Under the pieces are notes generated by a model that searched no databases, had not been told where the DNA came from, and was given only the letters and a program-made list of their open reading frames with translations. Both the position numbers and the translations under genes were made by a program. From Clavelina lepadiformis (taxonomy: Eukaryota; Chordata; Ascidiacea; Aplousobranchia; Clavelinidae), in contig NC_135243.1 of the NCBI RefSeq assembly GCF_947623445.1, forward strand, positions 17,058,479 through 17,122,478: a stretch of DNA of 64,000 nt, in the 5' to 3' direction. Positions 20,482 through 31,139 of this stretch are shown here, in pieces. Position 1 is the stretch's first letter, and every line of letters starts with the position of its first letter.

Positions 20482-23400
20482 TTATTTATTTCTCTGTGTT
20501 GGTGATCTAGGGATGATTTTATCCAAATCTTGGTTCCGTGAAGTTGATGGTTTCTTCTTTTCTTGGGATGTTGCTTGATTTTTGATGATTTTGAATTTGC
20601 ATTTTATTTTCCATAATGTTTCCTGCATTTTTCTGTTAGTGTTGGTAATGTATTTATTGCTTTTGTCTTGATTTTCTTTCAGCTGGATGATTTCTTCTCT
20701 GTATATTGTTAATAGTTTCCTGATGATGTTGATTTTTGGCATGTCATTTGGAAGTAGGTTGTACATGATGGCTCGTTGTAGATTGGAAAGTTGGGTGTTG
20801 GTTTCTTCTTTGATTGTGTCGATAATGTACTTTCTAATAATATTTGTAGTTTTACATTGGAGTAAGACATGATTTATGGTGTCCCTTTCTGTTGAGCAGA
20901 GTTTACATTTTACTTTGCGAATTTCATTAGATTTTGTCTTGTATAATTTTTTCTTGTCGTAGAAGGATCCACAGATGAAGGCTTTGTGTGCTACTTTGTA
21001 TGATAGTGATTGTTCTGCTAGGGTGAAGAAGTTGCAGTTTTTTATTTTTAAAAGAATATTTGTCCATGGAATTGGTTGATCTTGGTCATCTTTGATGTCA
21101 GATTGGGTGCATTTTTGTTCCAGAAGGGTACGGTACAATTCTTTTGATGTTGTCGCGTGCATCTTATAGGCCAGGAGGTTGTATTTTTGAAGGATGTCCC
21201 ATCTTTTTTTCCATGTTTCATTTGGTTTGGGTCGATGCGGTATAGAATTGGAGTAGATGTTTGGATTGATTTGTTTTACGAGGGTTCCCATGTTGTACTT
21301 GGCCCATTGTATGAAAAAGGAGTTTTCATAATTATCTTCTTGTATTGTGGTTGTCATTGAGATTAAGTATGTTGTAGCACATTTCATTTCTATGTCTGGT
21401 ATTTGAAGTCCTCCTTTGTTGTAGGGTGCAATAAGTTGTTTTCTTGCTTGAGGTTCTATGATTTGGGGATACCATAGAAATTTGAAGATTTTGTTTTCTA
21501 TTTGATTTATAGTACTCTGTCTAGGGTAGAAGATGGCTGCAACTTGTAGTATATGTGGTAGGATGAGGGCATTGATGATATTTTTTCTTCCCAGTAATGA
21601 TAATCTTCTGGATTTGTGTTGATTTGTTATCTTCTCGATTTTGTTAAGGGTTTGATTCCAGTTGATGTTGGCGGTGTTTTCTGTCATCGAAAAAATGATT
21701 CCTAGGATCTTGCTTGTGTTTTCTTTGGTGCTATTTGGGATGATTTGTTTAATTTCATTATAGAGTGGGTCCGAGTTGCAGCAAATGATGGTTTTGTTTT
21801 GATTAATTTTTAGTCCTGATTGTCTTGAGAAATTTCGTAAGGTCTCGATTATTTTGTTCAGTGATTCTTTTTCTTGAATGAAGAATGTGATATCATCAGC
21901 GTATTGTTGGACCGTCAGATGCTGATTTCCCACAGAGCATCCATGAATGTTGGGATTTTGGATGATTTTATATGTCAGGGTGTTAATAGCTATTATGAAT
22001 AGCAGCATGCTTAAAGGGCATCCTTGTCTTACTCCTGATTGAACGTTGATTGGGTTGGTTAGGTTTTGACTTATGCGGATTCTTGCTTGAGGATTTTTGT
22101 ACATGATTTTTATCCATTTGATGATCGTTTTTGGTATGTTCATACGTTTCAGTGTCATGATGATGAATTGATGGCTGAGGTTGTCGAATGCTTTTTTAAA
22201 GTCAAATTGTAGGATGGCCAATCTTGATTTTGTGTCCTGGGATTGTTCCATTGCTGCTTGTATATTGAGATGTATTTTTCTAATGTTTCTTCCAGGAAGT
22301 CCACATTGTTGGTGTTGAAGGATGTGGTCTTGAACGTACGGTATCAGTTTATTTTTTAGAATCATACTCAGAATTTTATAGTCTGTGTTTAATAATGCTA
22401 TAGGCCTCCAGTTCTTTATTTCTTCTTTGTTTCCTTTTTTTGGTAGTAGTGTTATGATTGCCATATACTGTGATGGAGTTAGTATTCCTCTCAGATAGGT
22501 GTTGTTGTATATTTCTTGCAGTATTGGAAGCAGGATTTGTTGATGTGCTTTATAAAATTCTGTGGTTAGGCCGTCGGATCCGGGGGACTTGTTGTTGTGT
22601 AATTGCTCTATTGCTGTCTTGATTTCTTCTTTTGATACAAATGGTGTTGGTTCTTTTTCATTATCTGATGTTATAGGTGGTATTGTTGATAGATATTGTT
22701 GGCATTCTTCTTTTGATGGTTGTGTGTCTTGGTTCCATAGTTGATCGTAAAAATCATATGCAATTTGTTCAATTCCTTCTATTTGTGTGATTTTTGTTCC
22801 TTGTGCACTGATTAAGCATTGTATGTCTTTTTTCCCTTGTTTCTTGTTTTCGCTTCTGTAGAATAGTTTTGTTGGCTCTTCGGCATCATCAAATATTTTT
22901 GTTCTGGATCTTGTCATTGCTCCTTTGTCTTTTTGTACCTGTATTTTCTTTATAGATTCTTGTATTTTCATGAGTTCATTTTGGTCTGTAGGGTTCGTCG
23001 AGTTTTTGATAGTTTCTCTTCGATATTGATAGTATATCATTTTTTCCTTTTGTTGTTTGTGTATTTGTTTTGAGAGTTTTTGATAATGTTGTCTCAATTT
23101 TCTTTTTGTGTAGTCCCACCATTCTAGGGGGTCTGTTGTTCTTCTCGGGTTTTCGATAAAGTTTCTAATTACAGTATCAGTGCTTGTGTGTTCCATTTCC
23201 TGATTGAGAATAGATGAGTTTAGTTTCCATAAGTTTATTTGTCTTCTTCTTGGTGGGGTTGAGAATCTTAGTGCAATTAATGGTCCATATTTGTGATCGG
23301 AGAAGTGGTTATTCACATAAGTAGATTGGATGGTCTTGGTCTGTAGATCTTTTGGGATGTAAATTCGGTCTATTCTTGTAGCCGATTTTTTTGTAATATA

Positions 23401-24009
23401 TGAGAAGACGTTCTTTTGGGGATGGAAGCATCGGTAGGAGTCGCATAGTTGAGTTTTGGTGATAAGATTTCTCAGTGTTTCTTGGTCTGGTCTTGCTTGG
23501 GTTGGATTTATTGTATCTTCAGAATCAATTATCATATTGAAGTCACCTGCCATGATGATTTCATTGGATGTATTCGTTTCTATGTGTTGTGCCAGTTGTA
23601 GGATTTGTTCTTTCCTGCAGAGTACGTTTTGATATGCTCCACCTGATTTCAAATATACATTTATGATTGAGATTTCCTTGTCTGCTATACTTATATTAAG
23701 TTGCTGGATTCTATTTTTGATGATAATGTGTTGGTCTTTAAGAAGAAGTCTTTCTCTATTTTTCCGAGTGATGATACAAGTACCATTTTTGAATTGTTTT
23801 GTCGTTGTTCTTTTTTCTTCTGTGTTTAGATATATTTCTAGGTTGAGATTTTGTGTCCACATTCGGATGGTTTCCTTGTCGATGAGGTGGGTTTCTTGAA
23901 GGCAGAGGATGTCTATTTTATTGTTAACTATGTATTGTTCTATGTCTTGTAGGGAAGGCATGATGCTATTACAGTTTATTGATGCTATTACTATGCTAAT
24001 GCCCTCCAT
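20482..24009 (-). CDS. ORF2: LINE ORF2: APE endonuclease / reverse transcriptase
   Basis: A 1175-residue polyprotein that nicks the U2 target and reverse-transcribes the element RNA at the nick. Endonuclease, residues 1-245: INCNS (N12/N14), LQET (E39), AGDFN (D156, N158), RIDRIY (D214), SDH (237-239), the usual APE catalytic set. Reverse transcriptase, about 455-780: SPGSDGL, NWRPIALLN (533-541), FDFKKAFD (D603), GVRQGCPLS, YADD (703-706). The C-terminal zinc motif is C1035-x2-C1038-x8-H1047-x4-C1052. The tail is basic. Length is somewhat shorter than many Tx1 ORF2 proteins but all domains are present. The ATG at 24009 is followed by G at +4. It is in the same frame as ORF1, 39 nt after its TAA stop. 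Confidence 0.95.
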   Translation of the reverse strand: MEGISIVIASINCNSIMPSLQDIEQYIVNNKIDILCLQETHLIDKETIRMWTQNLNLEIYLNTEEKRTTTKQFKNGTCIITRKNRERLLLKDQHIIIKNRIQQLNISIADKEISIINVYLKSGGAYQNVLCRKEQILQLAQHIETNTSNEIIMAGDFNMIIDSEDTINPTQARPDQETLRNLITKTQLCDSYRCFHPQKNVFSYITKKSATRIDRIYIPKDLQTKTIQSTYVNNHFSDHKYGPLIALRFSTPPRRRQINLWKLNSSILNQEMEHTSTDTVIRNFIENPRRTTDPLEWWDYTKRKLRQHYQKLSKQIHKQQKEKMIYYQYRRETIKNSTNPTDQNELMKIQESIKKIQVQKDKGAMTRSRTKIFDDAEEPTKLFYRSENKKQGKKDIQCLISAQGTKITQIEGIEQIAYDFYDQLWNQDTQPSKEECQQYLSTIPPITSDNEKEPTPFVSKEEIKTAIEQLHNNKSPGSDGLTTEFYKAHQQILLPILQEIYNNTYLRGILTPSQYMAIITLLPKKGNKEEIKNWRPIALLNTDYKILSMILKNKLIPYVQDHILQHQQCGLPGRNIRKIHLNIQAAMEQSQDTKSRLAILQFDFKKAFDNLSHQFIIMTLKRMNIPKTIIKWIKIMYKNPQARIRISQNLTNPINVQSGVRQGCPLSMLLFIIAINTLTYKIIQNPNIHGCSVGNQHLTVQQYADDITFFIQEKESLNKIIETLRNFSRQSGLKINQNKTIICCNSDPLYNEIKQIIPNSTKENTSKILGIIFSMTENTANINWNQTLNKIEKITNQHKSRRLSLLGRKNIINALILPHILQVAAIFYPRQSTINQIENKIFKFLWYPQIIEPQARKQLIAPYNKGGLQIPDIEMKCATTYLISMTTTIQEDNYENSFFIQWAKYNMGTLVKQINPNIYSNSIPHRPKPNETWKKRWDILQKYNLLAYKMHATTSKELYRTLLEQKCTQSDIKDDQDQPIPWTNILLKIKNCNFFTLAEQSLSYKVAHKAFICGSFYDKKKLYKTKSNEIRKVKCKLCSTERDTINHVLLQCKTTNIIRKYIIDTIKEETNTQLSNLQRAIMYNLLPNDMPKINIIRKLLTIYREEIIQLKENQDKSNKYITNTNRKMQETLWKIKCKFKIIKNQATSQEKKKPSTSRNQDLDKIIPRSPTQRNK

Positions 24010-24048
24010 CGGAAAGATTTCTTCACTTGCTTGTTGTTTGATGTTGAT

Positions 24049-25134
24049 TTAATGAGGGGATGTTGATTTGCTTCTTTGTTTTTTTGGTGTGGGAGTGTCA
24101 CTGCCCGATGTGCCTCTCCCTCTTTTTTCTTGAACTTGAAATGTTTCAAATGTTTTAATGGTGCTTGGGTTTGTTGAATTTAGTAATTGTTCAAGGTATC
24201 TTGCGTTTTCTTCTATAGACGTGGTGGTGTCTATGTCCGTATCCATTATGCTGTTGTTGGGGGCGGTGTTTGTGTCGGATTGATCGTCATCTTCTGGGGA
24301 ACTATCTGTTTCCATGTTTTTGTTGGTTTTGGAGCTGCATCCCTGCTCGTCTGATTTTTGTTGAGGTTCTTGTTGCGGGGGGGTTTTGTGGAGTCTTGTT
24401 GTTTCGTCTTGTTGATTTGTGGAGTTTGTTTCTGATTTGTTTTGAGTGGTGTTGGAGGGTGTATTGAGGACGGCATTTCTATAGGATATGATTCCTTTCC
24501 CCGTCGGCTCAGATTGTACTGGTGGAGTTGATTTTTTTGGACATTCTTGAATGTTGTGTCCTATTGCTTTGCAATAATTACATCTGTTTCGTTTCCTTGA
24601 CGACATAATTATTTCAACCGGTTTCTCATTAATTGTGATTTGTTCTGGAATATTATTTTCTTTAATGTCCTCGATAAGGAGGTGCAGATATGAGTTGCGG
24701 AACTCTGGAAACTCTCGGTAATGGCCAAACTGTTGGCGAAGAAGCTTGCCCCATTGTTGTTGTGTGACAATATCGGCGATTTCTTCTAGTGGTGTTTCGA
24801 ATGGAACTGGGTGGAGGGTGATGGTCGTTGCTGGGGGTCTTGGTTCTTGCACCGTGATCCCGATTTGAGTACCATCATTTAGATGGATGAGTTGTCTTGT
24901 TGAAAATCTTCTTTTAAAGAAGTGCATTTGTTCTGCACTGTTTTCTGCCTTGAAGGTGATGGAATATAATTTTCTTATGTGGTTGATTTGAGTGATACCA
25001 AAGATTTCTTTTTTGGCGTGTGAGAATGGTCCTTCCGCCCGGAAGAGGTTCATGAAGTCGCTTATGTTGAAGGGGTAATCGGTTGGGCATTGTACCTCGA
25101 AGTTGAGGGTACGAACCTGTTTGAAAAGAACCAT
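24049..25134 (-). CDS. ORF1: LINE ORF1: CCHC zinc-knuckle RNA-binding protein
   Basis: A 361-residue ORF1 protein, expected to bind element RNA and form the ribonucleoprotein. A zinc knuckle C185-x2-C188-x4-H193-x4-C198 follows a region (about 103-180, TLHPVPFETPLEEIADIV onward) that reads like the RRM-like or ZCCHC-type fold of Tx1/L1-kin ORF1 proteins. The C-terminal third is rich in S, T, Q and N with an acidic patch (about 275-305) and ends in a basic stretch (KRGRG, KKQRSKS) that could serve in nuclear entry. The start has A at -3 and G at +4. Only one knuckle is seen, whereas some relatives carry several. Confidence 0.9.
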   Translation of the reverse strand: MVLFKQVRTLNFEVQCPTDYPFNISDFMNLFRAEGPFSHAKKEIFGITQINHIRKLYSITFKAENSAEQMHFFKRRFSTRQLIHLNDGTQIGITVQEPRPPATTITLHPVPFETPLEEIADIVTQQQWGKLLRQQFGHYREFPEFRNSYLHLLIEDIKENNIPEQITINEKPVEIIMSSRKRNRCNYCKAIGHNIQECPKKSTPPVQSEPTGKGIISYRNAVLNTPSNTTQNKSETNSTNQQDETTRLHKTPPQQEPQQKSDEQGCSSKTNKNMETDSSPEDDDQSDTNTAPNNSIMDTDIDTTTSIEENARYLEQLLNSTNPSTIKTFETFQVQEKRGRGTSGSDTPTPKKQRSKSTSPH

Positions 25135-25561
25135 TTTTGAATAATGGTATTCGTTAGGGGGATTTCCGCAAAAAAGGCGGGAAAAATTGGCGTGGTTAGG
25201 CTAGGCCTAGTTAGAAAGCCTTCTAAAGGCGTTCTAACGTAATTAAAAGGAGAAACCTTGACTTTTTTAGGTTATATAACTGATATTTAGGCTAATTACC
25301 AAAAATCAGAACTTAAGATAGGGTATTTCCTAGGTTCTAGGCAAATGAAAAAAAAGCCGGCAAATTTTCCGACTTTTTAGGTTTAGCTCTAAAAAGAGCT
25401 TTTTGTTGAAAACTGAGAAAACTTTCTGTGAGAAAGTTTTAGATAATTACTTTATAGAGATTTTAAACCATAGATAGCTCACTAAGACTGTCTGATCGCT
25501 GAGATATTCTGAGATATAGATCTGGACCTGAAGAGCTCGAAAAACACGTCCGAACCCGACT
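25135..25561 (-). promoter_or_regulatory. LINE 5' UTR with hairpins
   Basis: A 427-nt leader that starts GTCGGGTTCGGACGT directly after U2 nt 42 (one ambiguous base). It contains perfect short hairpins: AGCTCT/AGAGCT at 25385-25400 and a 10-bp stem with a 3-nt loop at 25418-25440. An internal promoter is plausible but not shown; read-in from the U2 promoter is the alternative. Confidence 0.6.
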
Positions 25562-26190
25562 GATACTACACTTGATCTTAGCTCTTGAGAGCCGAGAAGC
25601 GATACCTCTACATCTTCCCGGACTCTTTTTATTCTTCTCAAAATCCTCCTCGACCTCCAAACGTTCCTATATCGCCCGCCACAAGACGCCAAACTGACGA
25701 ACTCAACCAGCCAGCAGACAGACGACAATCTTCTGGCCGCCGCCCAGTCACATGATTTGCTGCTTGATGGTTATTGGACCGTGACAGTGGAGATATTTTG
25801 TGTCTATCCCGTGGAGGCCATTTCTTGCATTTTTCAGCTTTTTGCTATCAAACTGGGAAATACCCTAAAACGATCGCTTTCATTAGTACTCACAACAAAT
25901 GTAGTAACAGCAGCAGCAGCACAGTTGACTTGAAGAAACTTTCACAAGATAAATCGGGGATTTATCCATTTTATCAAACCATTCCTGCTGTCACACAGGG
26001 CCGACAGTCAATTTCTCATTTTACCGGTGACGCAGGTGTACAACATTTATCCCATAGACATTAGTCGATCATCGATCAATCCATCCGCCCATCGTCTTTT
26101 TTTTTTTTTTTTTTTTTTCCTCCTCCTCCTCTTCTTCTTCTTTTCTTCAGACTACTTTAATACAAACAAGAGTATCCCACCAGGGTGGGA

Positions 26191-26379
26191 GATGGGCCGA
26201 AGCAGCAGGTACTGCAATAGCTGCACAACCCTCAAACGAGCAGGCGCAAGCGCCTAGCGTCGTTCACCGTTCAAAAATCCGTTTAATCGAAGAGCAGTTC
26301 AATGAACTGCGTCCCAGGGATTAAACTGAGAAGAACAGATACTACACTTGATCTTAGCTCTTGAGAGCCGAGAAGCGAT
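26191..26379 (-). ncRNA. U2: U2 snRNA gene, intact copy
   Basis: Uninterrupted copy; base -8 is C. Confidence 0.95.
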
Positions 26380-26966
26380 ACCTCTACATCTTCCCGGACT
26401 CTTTTTATTCTTCTCAAAATCCTCCTCGACCTCCAAACGTTCCTATATCGCCCGCCACAAGACGCCAAACTGACGAACTCAACCAGCCAGCAGACAGACG
26501 ACAATCTTCTGGCCGCCGCCCAGTCACATGATTTGCTGCTTGATGGTTATTGGACCGTGACAGTGGAGATATTTTGTGTCTATCCCGTGGAGGCCATTTC
26601 TTGCATTTTTCAGCTTTTTGCTATCAAACTGGGAAATACCCTAAAACGATCGCTTTCATTAGTACTCACAACAAATGTAGTAACAGCAGCAGCAGCACAG
26701 TTGACTTGAAGAAACTTTCACAAGATAAATCGGGGATTTATCCATTTTATCAAACCATTCCTGCTGTCACACAGGGCCGACAGTCAATTTCTCATTTTAC
26801 CGGTGACGCAGGTGTACAACATTTATCCCATAGACATTAGTCGATCATCGATCAATCCATCCGCCCATCGTCTTTTTTTTTTTTTTTTTTTTTTCCTCCT
26901 CCTCCTCTTCTTCTTCTTTTCTTCAGACTACTTTAATACAAACAAGAGTATCCCACCAGGGTGGGA

Positions 26967-27155
26967 GATGGGCCGAAGCAGCAGGTACTGCAATAGCTGC
27001 ACAACCCTCAAACGAGCAGGCGCAAGCGCCTAGCGTCGTTCACCGTTCAAAAATCCGTTTAATCGAAGAGCAGTTCAATGAACTGCGTCCCAGGGATTAA
27101 ACTGAGAAGAACAGATACTACACTTGATCTTAGCTCTTGAGAGCCGAGAAGCGAT
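26967..27155 (-). ncRNA. U2: U2 snRNA gene, intact copy
   Basis: Uninterrupted copy; base -8 is C. Confidence 0.95.
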
Positions 27156-27742
27156 ACCTCTACATCTTCCCGGACTCTTTTTATTCTTCTCAAAATCCTC
27201 CTCGACCTCCAAACGTTCCTATATCGCCCGCCACAAGACGCCAAACTGACGAACTCAACCAGCCAGCAGACAGACGACAATCTTCTGGCCGCCGCCCAGT
27301 CACATGATTTGCTGCTTGATGGTTATTGGACCGTGACAGTGGAGATATTTTGTGTCTATCCCGTGGAGGCCATTTCTTGCATTTTTCAGCTTTTTGCTAT
27401 CAAACTGGGAAATACCCTAAAACGATCGCTTTCATTAGTACTCACAACAAATGTAGTAACAGCAGCAGCAGCACAGTTGACTTGAAGAAACTTTCACAAG
27501 ATAAATCGGGGATTTATCCATTTTATCAAACCATTCCTGCTGTCACACAGGGCCGACAGTCAATTTCTCATTTTACCGGTGACGCAGGTGTACAACATTT
27601 ATCCCATAGACATTAGTCGATCATCGATCAATCCATCCGCCCATCGTCTTTTTTTTTTTTTTTTTTTTTTCCTCCTCCTCCTCTTCTTCTTCTTTTCTTC
27701 AGACTACTTTAATACAAACAAGAGTATCCCACCAGGGTGGGA

Positions 27743-27931
27743 GATGGGCCGAAGCAGCAGGTACTGCAATAGCTGCACAACCCTCAAACGAGCAGGCGCA
27801 AGCGCCTAGCGTCGTTCACCGTTCAAAAATCCGTTTAATCGAAGAGCAGTTCAATGAACTGCGTCCCAGGGATTAAACTGAGAAGAACAGATACTACACT
27901 TGATCTTAGCTCTTGAGAGCCGAGAAGCGAT
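27743..27931 (-). ncRNA. U2: U2 snRNA gene, intact copy
   Basis: Uninterrupted copy; base -8 is C. Confidence 0.95.
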
Positions 27932-28518
27932 ACCTCTACATCTTCCCGGACTCTTTTTATTCTTCTCAAAATCCTCCTCGACCTCCAAACGTTCCTATAT
28001 CGCCCGCCACAAGACGCCAAACTGACGAACTCAACCAGCCAGCAGACAGACGACAATCTTCTGGCCGCCGCCCAGTCACATGATTTGCTGCTTGATGGTT
28101 ATTGGACCGTGACAGTGGAGATATTTTGTGTCTATCCCGTGGAGGCCATTTCTTGCATTTTTCAGCTTTTTGCTATCAAACTGGGAAATACCCTAAAACG
28201 ATCGCTTTCATTAGTACTCACAACAAATGTAGTAACAGCAGCAGCAGCACAGTTGACTTGAAGAAACTTTCACAAGATAAATCGGGGATTTATCCATTTT
28301 ATCAAACCATTCCTGCTGTCACACAGGGCCGACAGTCAATTTCTCATTTTACCGGTGACGCAGGTGTACAACATTTATCCCATAGACATTAGTCGATCAT
28401 CGATCAATCCATCCGCCCATCGTCTTTTTTTTTTTTTTTTTTTTTTCCTCCTCCTCCTCTTCTTCTTCTTTTCTTCAGACTACTTTAATACAAACAAGAG
28501 TATCCCACCAGGGTGGGA

Positions 28519-28707
28519 GATGGGCCGAAGCAGCAGGTACTGCAATAGCTGCACAACCCTCAAACGAGCAGGCGCAAGCGCCTAGCGTCGTTCACCGTTC
28601 AAAAATCCGTTTAATCGAAGAGCAGTTCAATGAACTGCGTCCCAGGGATTAAACTGAGAAGAACAGATACTACACTTGATCTTAGCTCTTGAGAGCCGAG
28701 AAGCGAT
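28519..28707 (-). ncRNA. U2: U2 snRNA gene, intact copy
   Basis: Uninterrupted copy; base -8 is C. Confidence 0.95.
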
Positions 28708-29469
28708 ACCTCTACATCTTCCCGGACTCTTTTTATTCTTCTCAAAATCCTCCTCGACCTCCAAACGTTCCTATATCGCCCGCCACAAGACGCCAAACTG
28801 ACGAACTCAACCAGCCAGCAGACAGACGACAATCTTCTGGCCGCCGCCCAGTCACATGATTTGCTGCTTGATGGTTATTGGACCGTGACAGTGGAGATAT
28901 TTTGTGTCTATCCCGTGGAGGCCATTTCTTGCATTTTTCAGCTTTTTGCTATCAAACTGGGAAATACCCTAAAACGATCGCTTTCATTAGTACTCACAAC
29001 AAATGTAGTAACAGCAGCAGCAGCACAGTTGACTTGAAGAAACTTTCACAAGATAAATCGGGGATTTATCCATTTTATCAAACCATTCCTGCTGTCACAC
29101 AGGGCCGACAGTCAATTTCTCATTTTACCGGTGACGCAGGTGTACAACATTTATCCCATAGACATTAGTCGATCATCGATCAATCCATCCGCCCATCGTC
29201 TTTTTTTTTTTTTTTTTTTTTTCCTCCTCCTCCTCTTCTTCTTCTTTTCTTCAGACTACTTTAATACAAACAAGAGTATCCCACCAGGGTGGGAGATGGG
29301 CCGAAGCAGCAGGTACTGCAATAGCTGCACAACCCTCAAACGAGCAGGCGCAAGCGCCTAGCGTCGTTCACCGTTCAAAAATCCGTTTAATCGAAGAGCA
29401 GTTCAATGAACTGCGTCCCAGGGATTAAACTGAGAAGAACAGATACTACACTTTTTTTTTTTTTTTTTT

Positions 29470-31139
29470 CTATTAACGTTATTTATATTTGAAATAATAA
29501 AGACAAAATAATTCAGTTTTCGATTATAGGTTACGATAATTATTTCGTTTGGTTATGTGTGAAAAAATACGATAAAAAATGCAATTTTGTTATTTTGAGT
29601 TATATGATGTTCACGGGAATTTTATGATTTAGCAAAATTTCACATTTGGGGAATTCCAAAAAATCATGATGCGAACATTTGGTGGCAATATTCGACATAA
29701 AAAAATAATACACAAATGTAGTGAAAGTACAAGTATTACAATGGGTTCCAAGGATAAATTTATATATTAATTGATAATTATCAGTGGAGTGGTTGTTCCA
29801 ATCAGTTAAGCAATTGGAAAAAGGTTGGGAAAATACAAAAAATTGAAAAAGTTATTTTGAATTATATGATGTTTCGGGAAAATTTATGATTTATCCAAAT
29901 TTCATATTAGGGGATTTCCAGAGGTTAGTAATTTTGTGGATCCATTGAACATTGTAAAAAACACAAAAAAATGAAAAATACACACATATATGGATATTTA
30001 GAGTAAATTAAGTGACAATTATACATATTTAGTTGCATTATCATGTATATATTATGATTTTATTCATTTAAATAATGTTGTTTTCACAAAATAATCATAG
30101 TTGTTCATGTTCCATGCATAATATAGTCATATTATGGTCATTACATAAGAGTACATCAGAATAAAGTGTGCATAGAGTTGTCCATTTGGTTTTGGTTTGT
30201 AAGGCGATTGTTTTTGTTTCATCGTTGATGGTATTCCAGGTTCATCATTGGTAGTAGATCATTGTTTGGATGGTCGTCATCGGTTTTCATTTCATAAGTG
30301 GTTTCAGTTGATGATTGTTGAATGTTGGTTCATCATTCCATGTCAGTTTCGCAGCAGTATTTTTGTTTTTATTTTTTTATAGTCATATTTTTATATTATA
30401 AATTGGGGTGATGGAGGTTTGGGAGGTTTGGGAGGGGGTGAGAGAAAAGAAAAAAGGAGGATTATGTACTTTTCTTCAGGAAGTTTAAGATAATTACTTG
30501 TATCGTTTATATTTATTTATTATTTTATCATATTTTTTTATTCTATTGGTACATCTTAAGGATGTATTTAGTATTATATATGTTAAATATAGGATATGAT
30601 GCTATGATAGGTGTCTTAAGGTAAGGTATGGGTTTATTTATGCATATTCCATATTTTTCATTTTATATATATTGTGGTCTAGGTCTATGTATAGTTTATT
30701 TAGGTTAACTTTAGTATTATTTCCTGTTTATGACTAAGTAAGCCTATTATATCTGATAGTTATAGTATGTGATGCTGTAACAGACATCTTAGGGTAATTT
30801 ATATATATATTCATTTATTATGTACAGTATTGTATTATATTATTGTATATATATTGTGGTTTAGTCTTATATATAGGTTATTTAGGTTAATTTCAGTATT
30901 ATTCTTGTTTATGATCAACTAGGCCTATTTTATCTGCTAAGTATAGGATGTGATGCTGACAGGCATCTTAAGGTATATATATATTGTCGTTTGTTGGGTT
31001 CCGAGGATATATTATATATATATATGTTGCTTTCTAGGCCTATATATAGATTATTTAGGTTAAGTTCAGTATGGTCTAATATTCTCAAGTTCTATTTCTA
31101 TAATTAGAGTAAACTGTCAGTCATCTGTCGTTGCTTTAT
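29470..31139 (-). other. LINE 3' UTR, second copy
   Basis: Same internal tandem repeats and duplicated ~70-bp segment as in the first copy (offset 10658). No gene is seen. Confidence 0.75.

Larger units (their letters stand above)
18793..25561 (-). mobile_element. Full-length Keno-like (Tx1 clade) LINE in U2
   Basis: A 6769-bp non-LTR retrotransposon: 5' UTR 25135-25561, ORF1 24049-25134, ORF2 20482-24009, 3' UTR 18812-20481 and a tail of 19 A. Both ORFs are open. The APE-type endonuclease, the Tx1/L1-style reverse transcriptase (WRPIALLNTDYKI) and the insertion in the U2 gene fit the Keno group of the Tx1 clade, the known U2 snRNA-targeting lineage with this endonuclease. Utopia, the other U2-targeting group, uses a restriction-like endonuclease, which is absent here. 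It looks recently active. Confidence 0.92.
18636..25603 (-). pseudogene. U2: U2 gene split by full-length LINE
   Basis: U2 nt 1-42 are at 25562-25603 and nt 33 onward at 18636-18792. GTGTAGTATC (nt 33-42) is present on both sides of the LINE as a 10-bp target duplication. The U2 promoter lies 42 bp upstream of the LINE in the same orientation. Confidence 0.93.
25562..29451 (-). repeat. U2 snRNA tandem array, block 2 (5 units)
   Basis: Five units between the two LINEs. The gene at the right side of the first LINE is split and four are intact. All carry C at -8. Confidence 0.95.

Noticed and set aside
20687-23899. Plus-strand frames of 60-78 codons inside the LINE
   Set aside because: They are antisense shadows of ORF2 with hydrophobic, low-complexity translations.
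18793-25561. Utopia-type U2 element
   Set aside because: Utopia carries a restriction-like endonuclease after the reverse transcriptase. This ORF2 has an N-terminal APE endonuclease instead.
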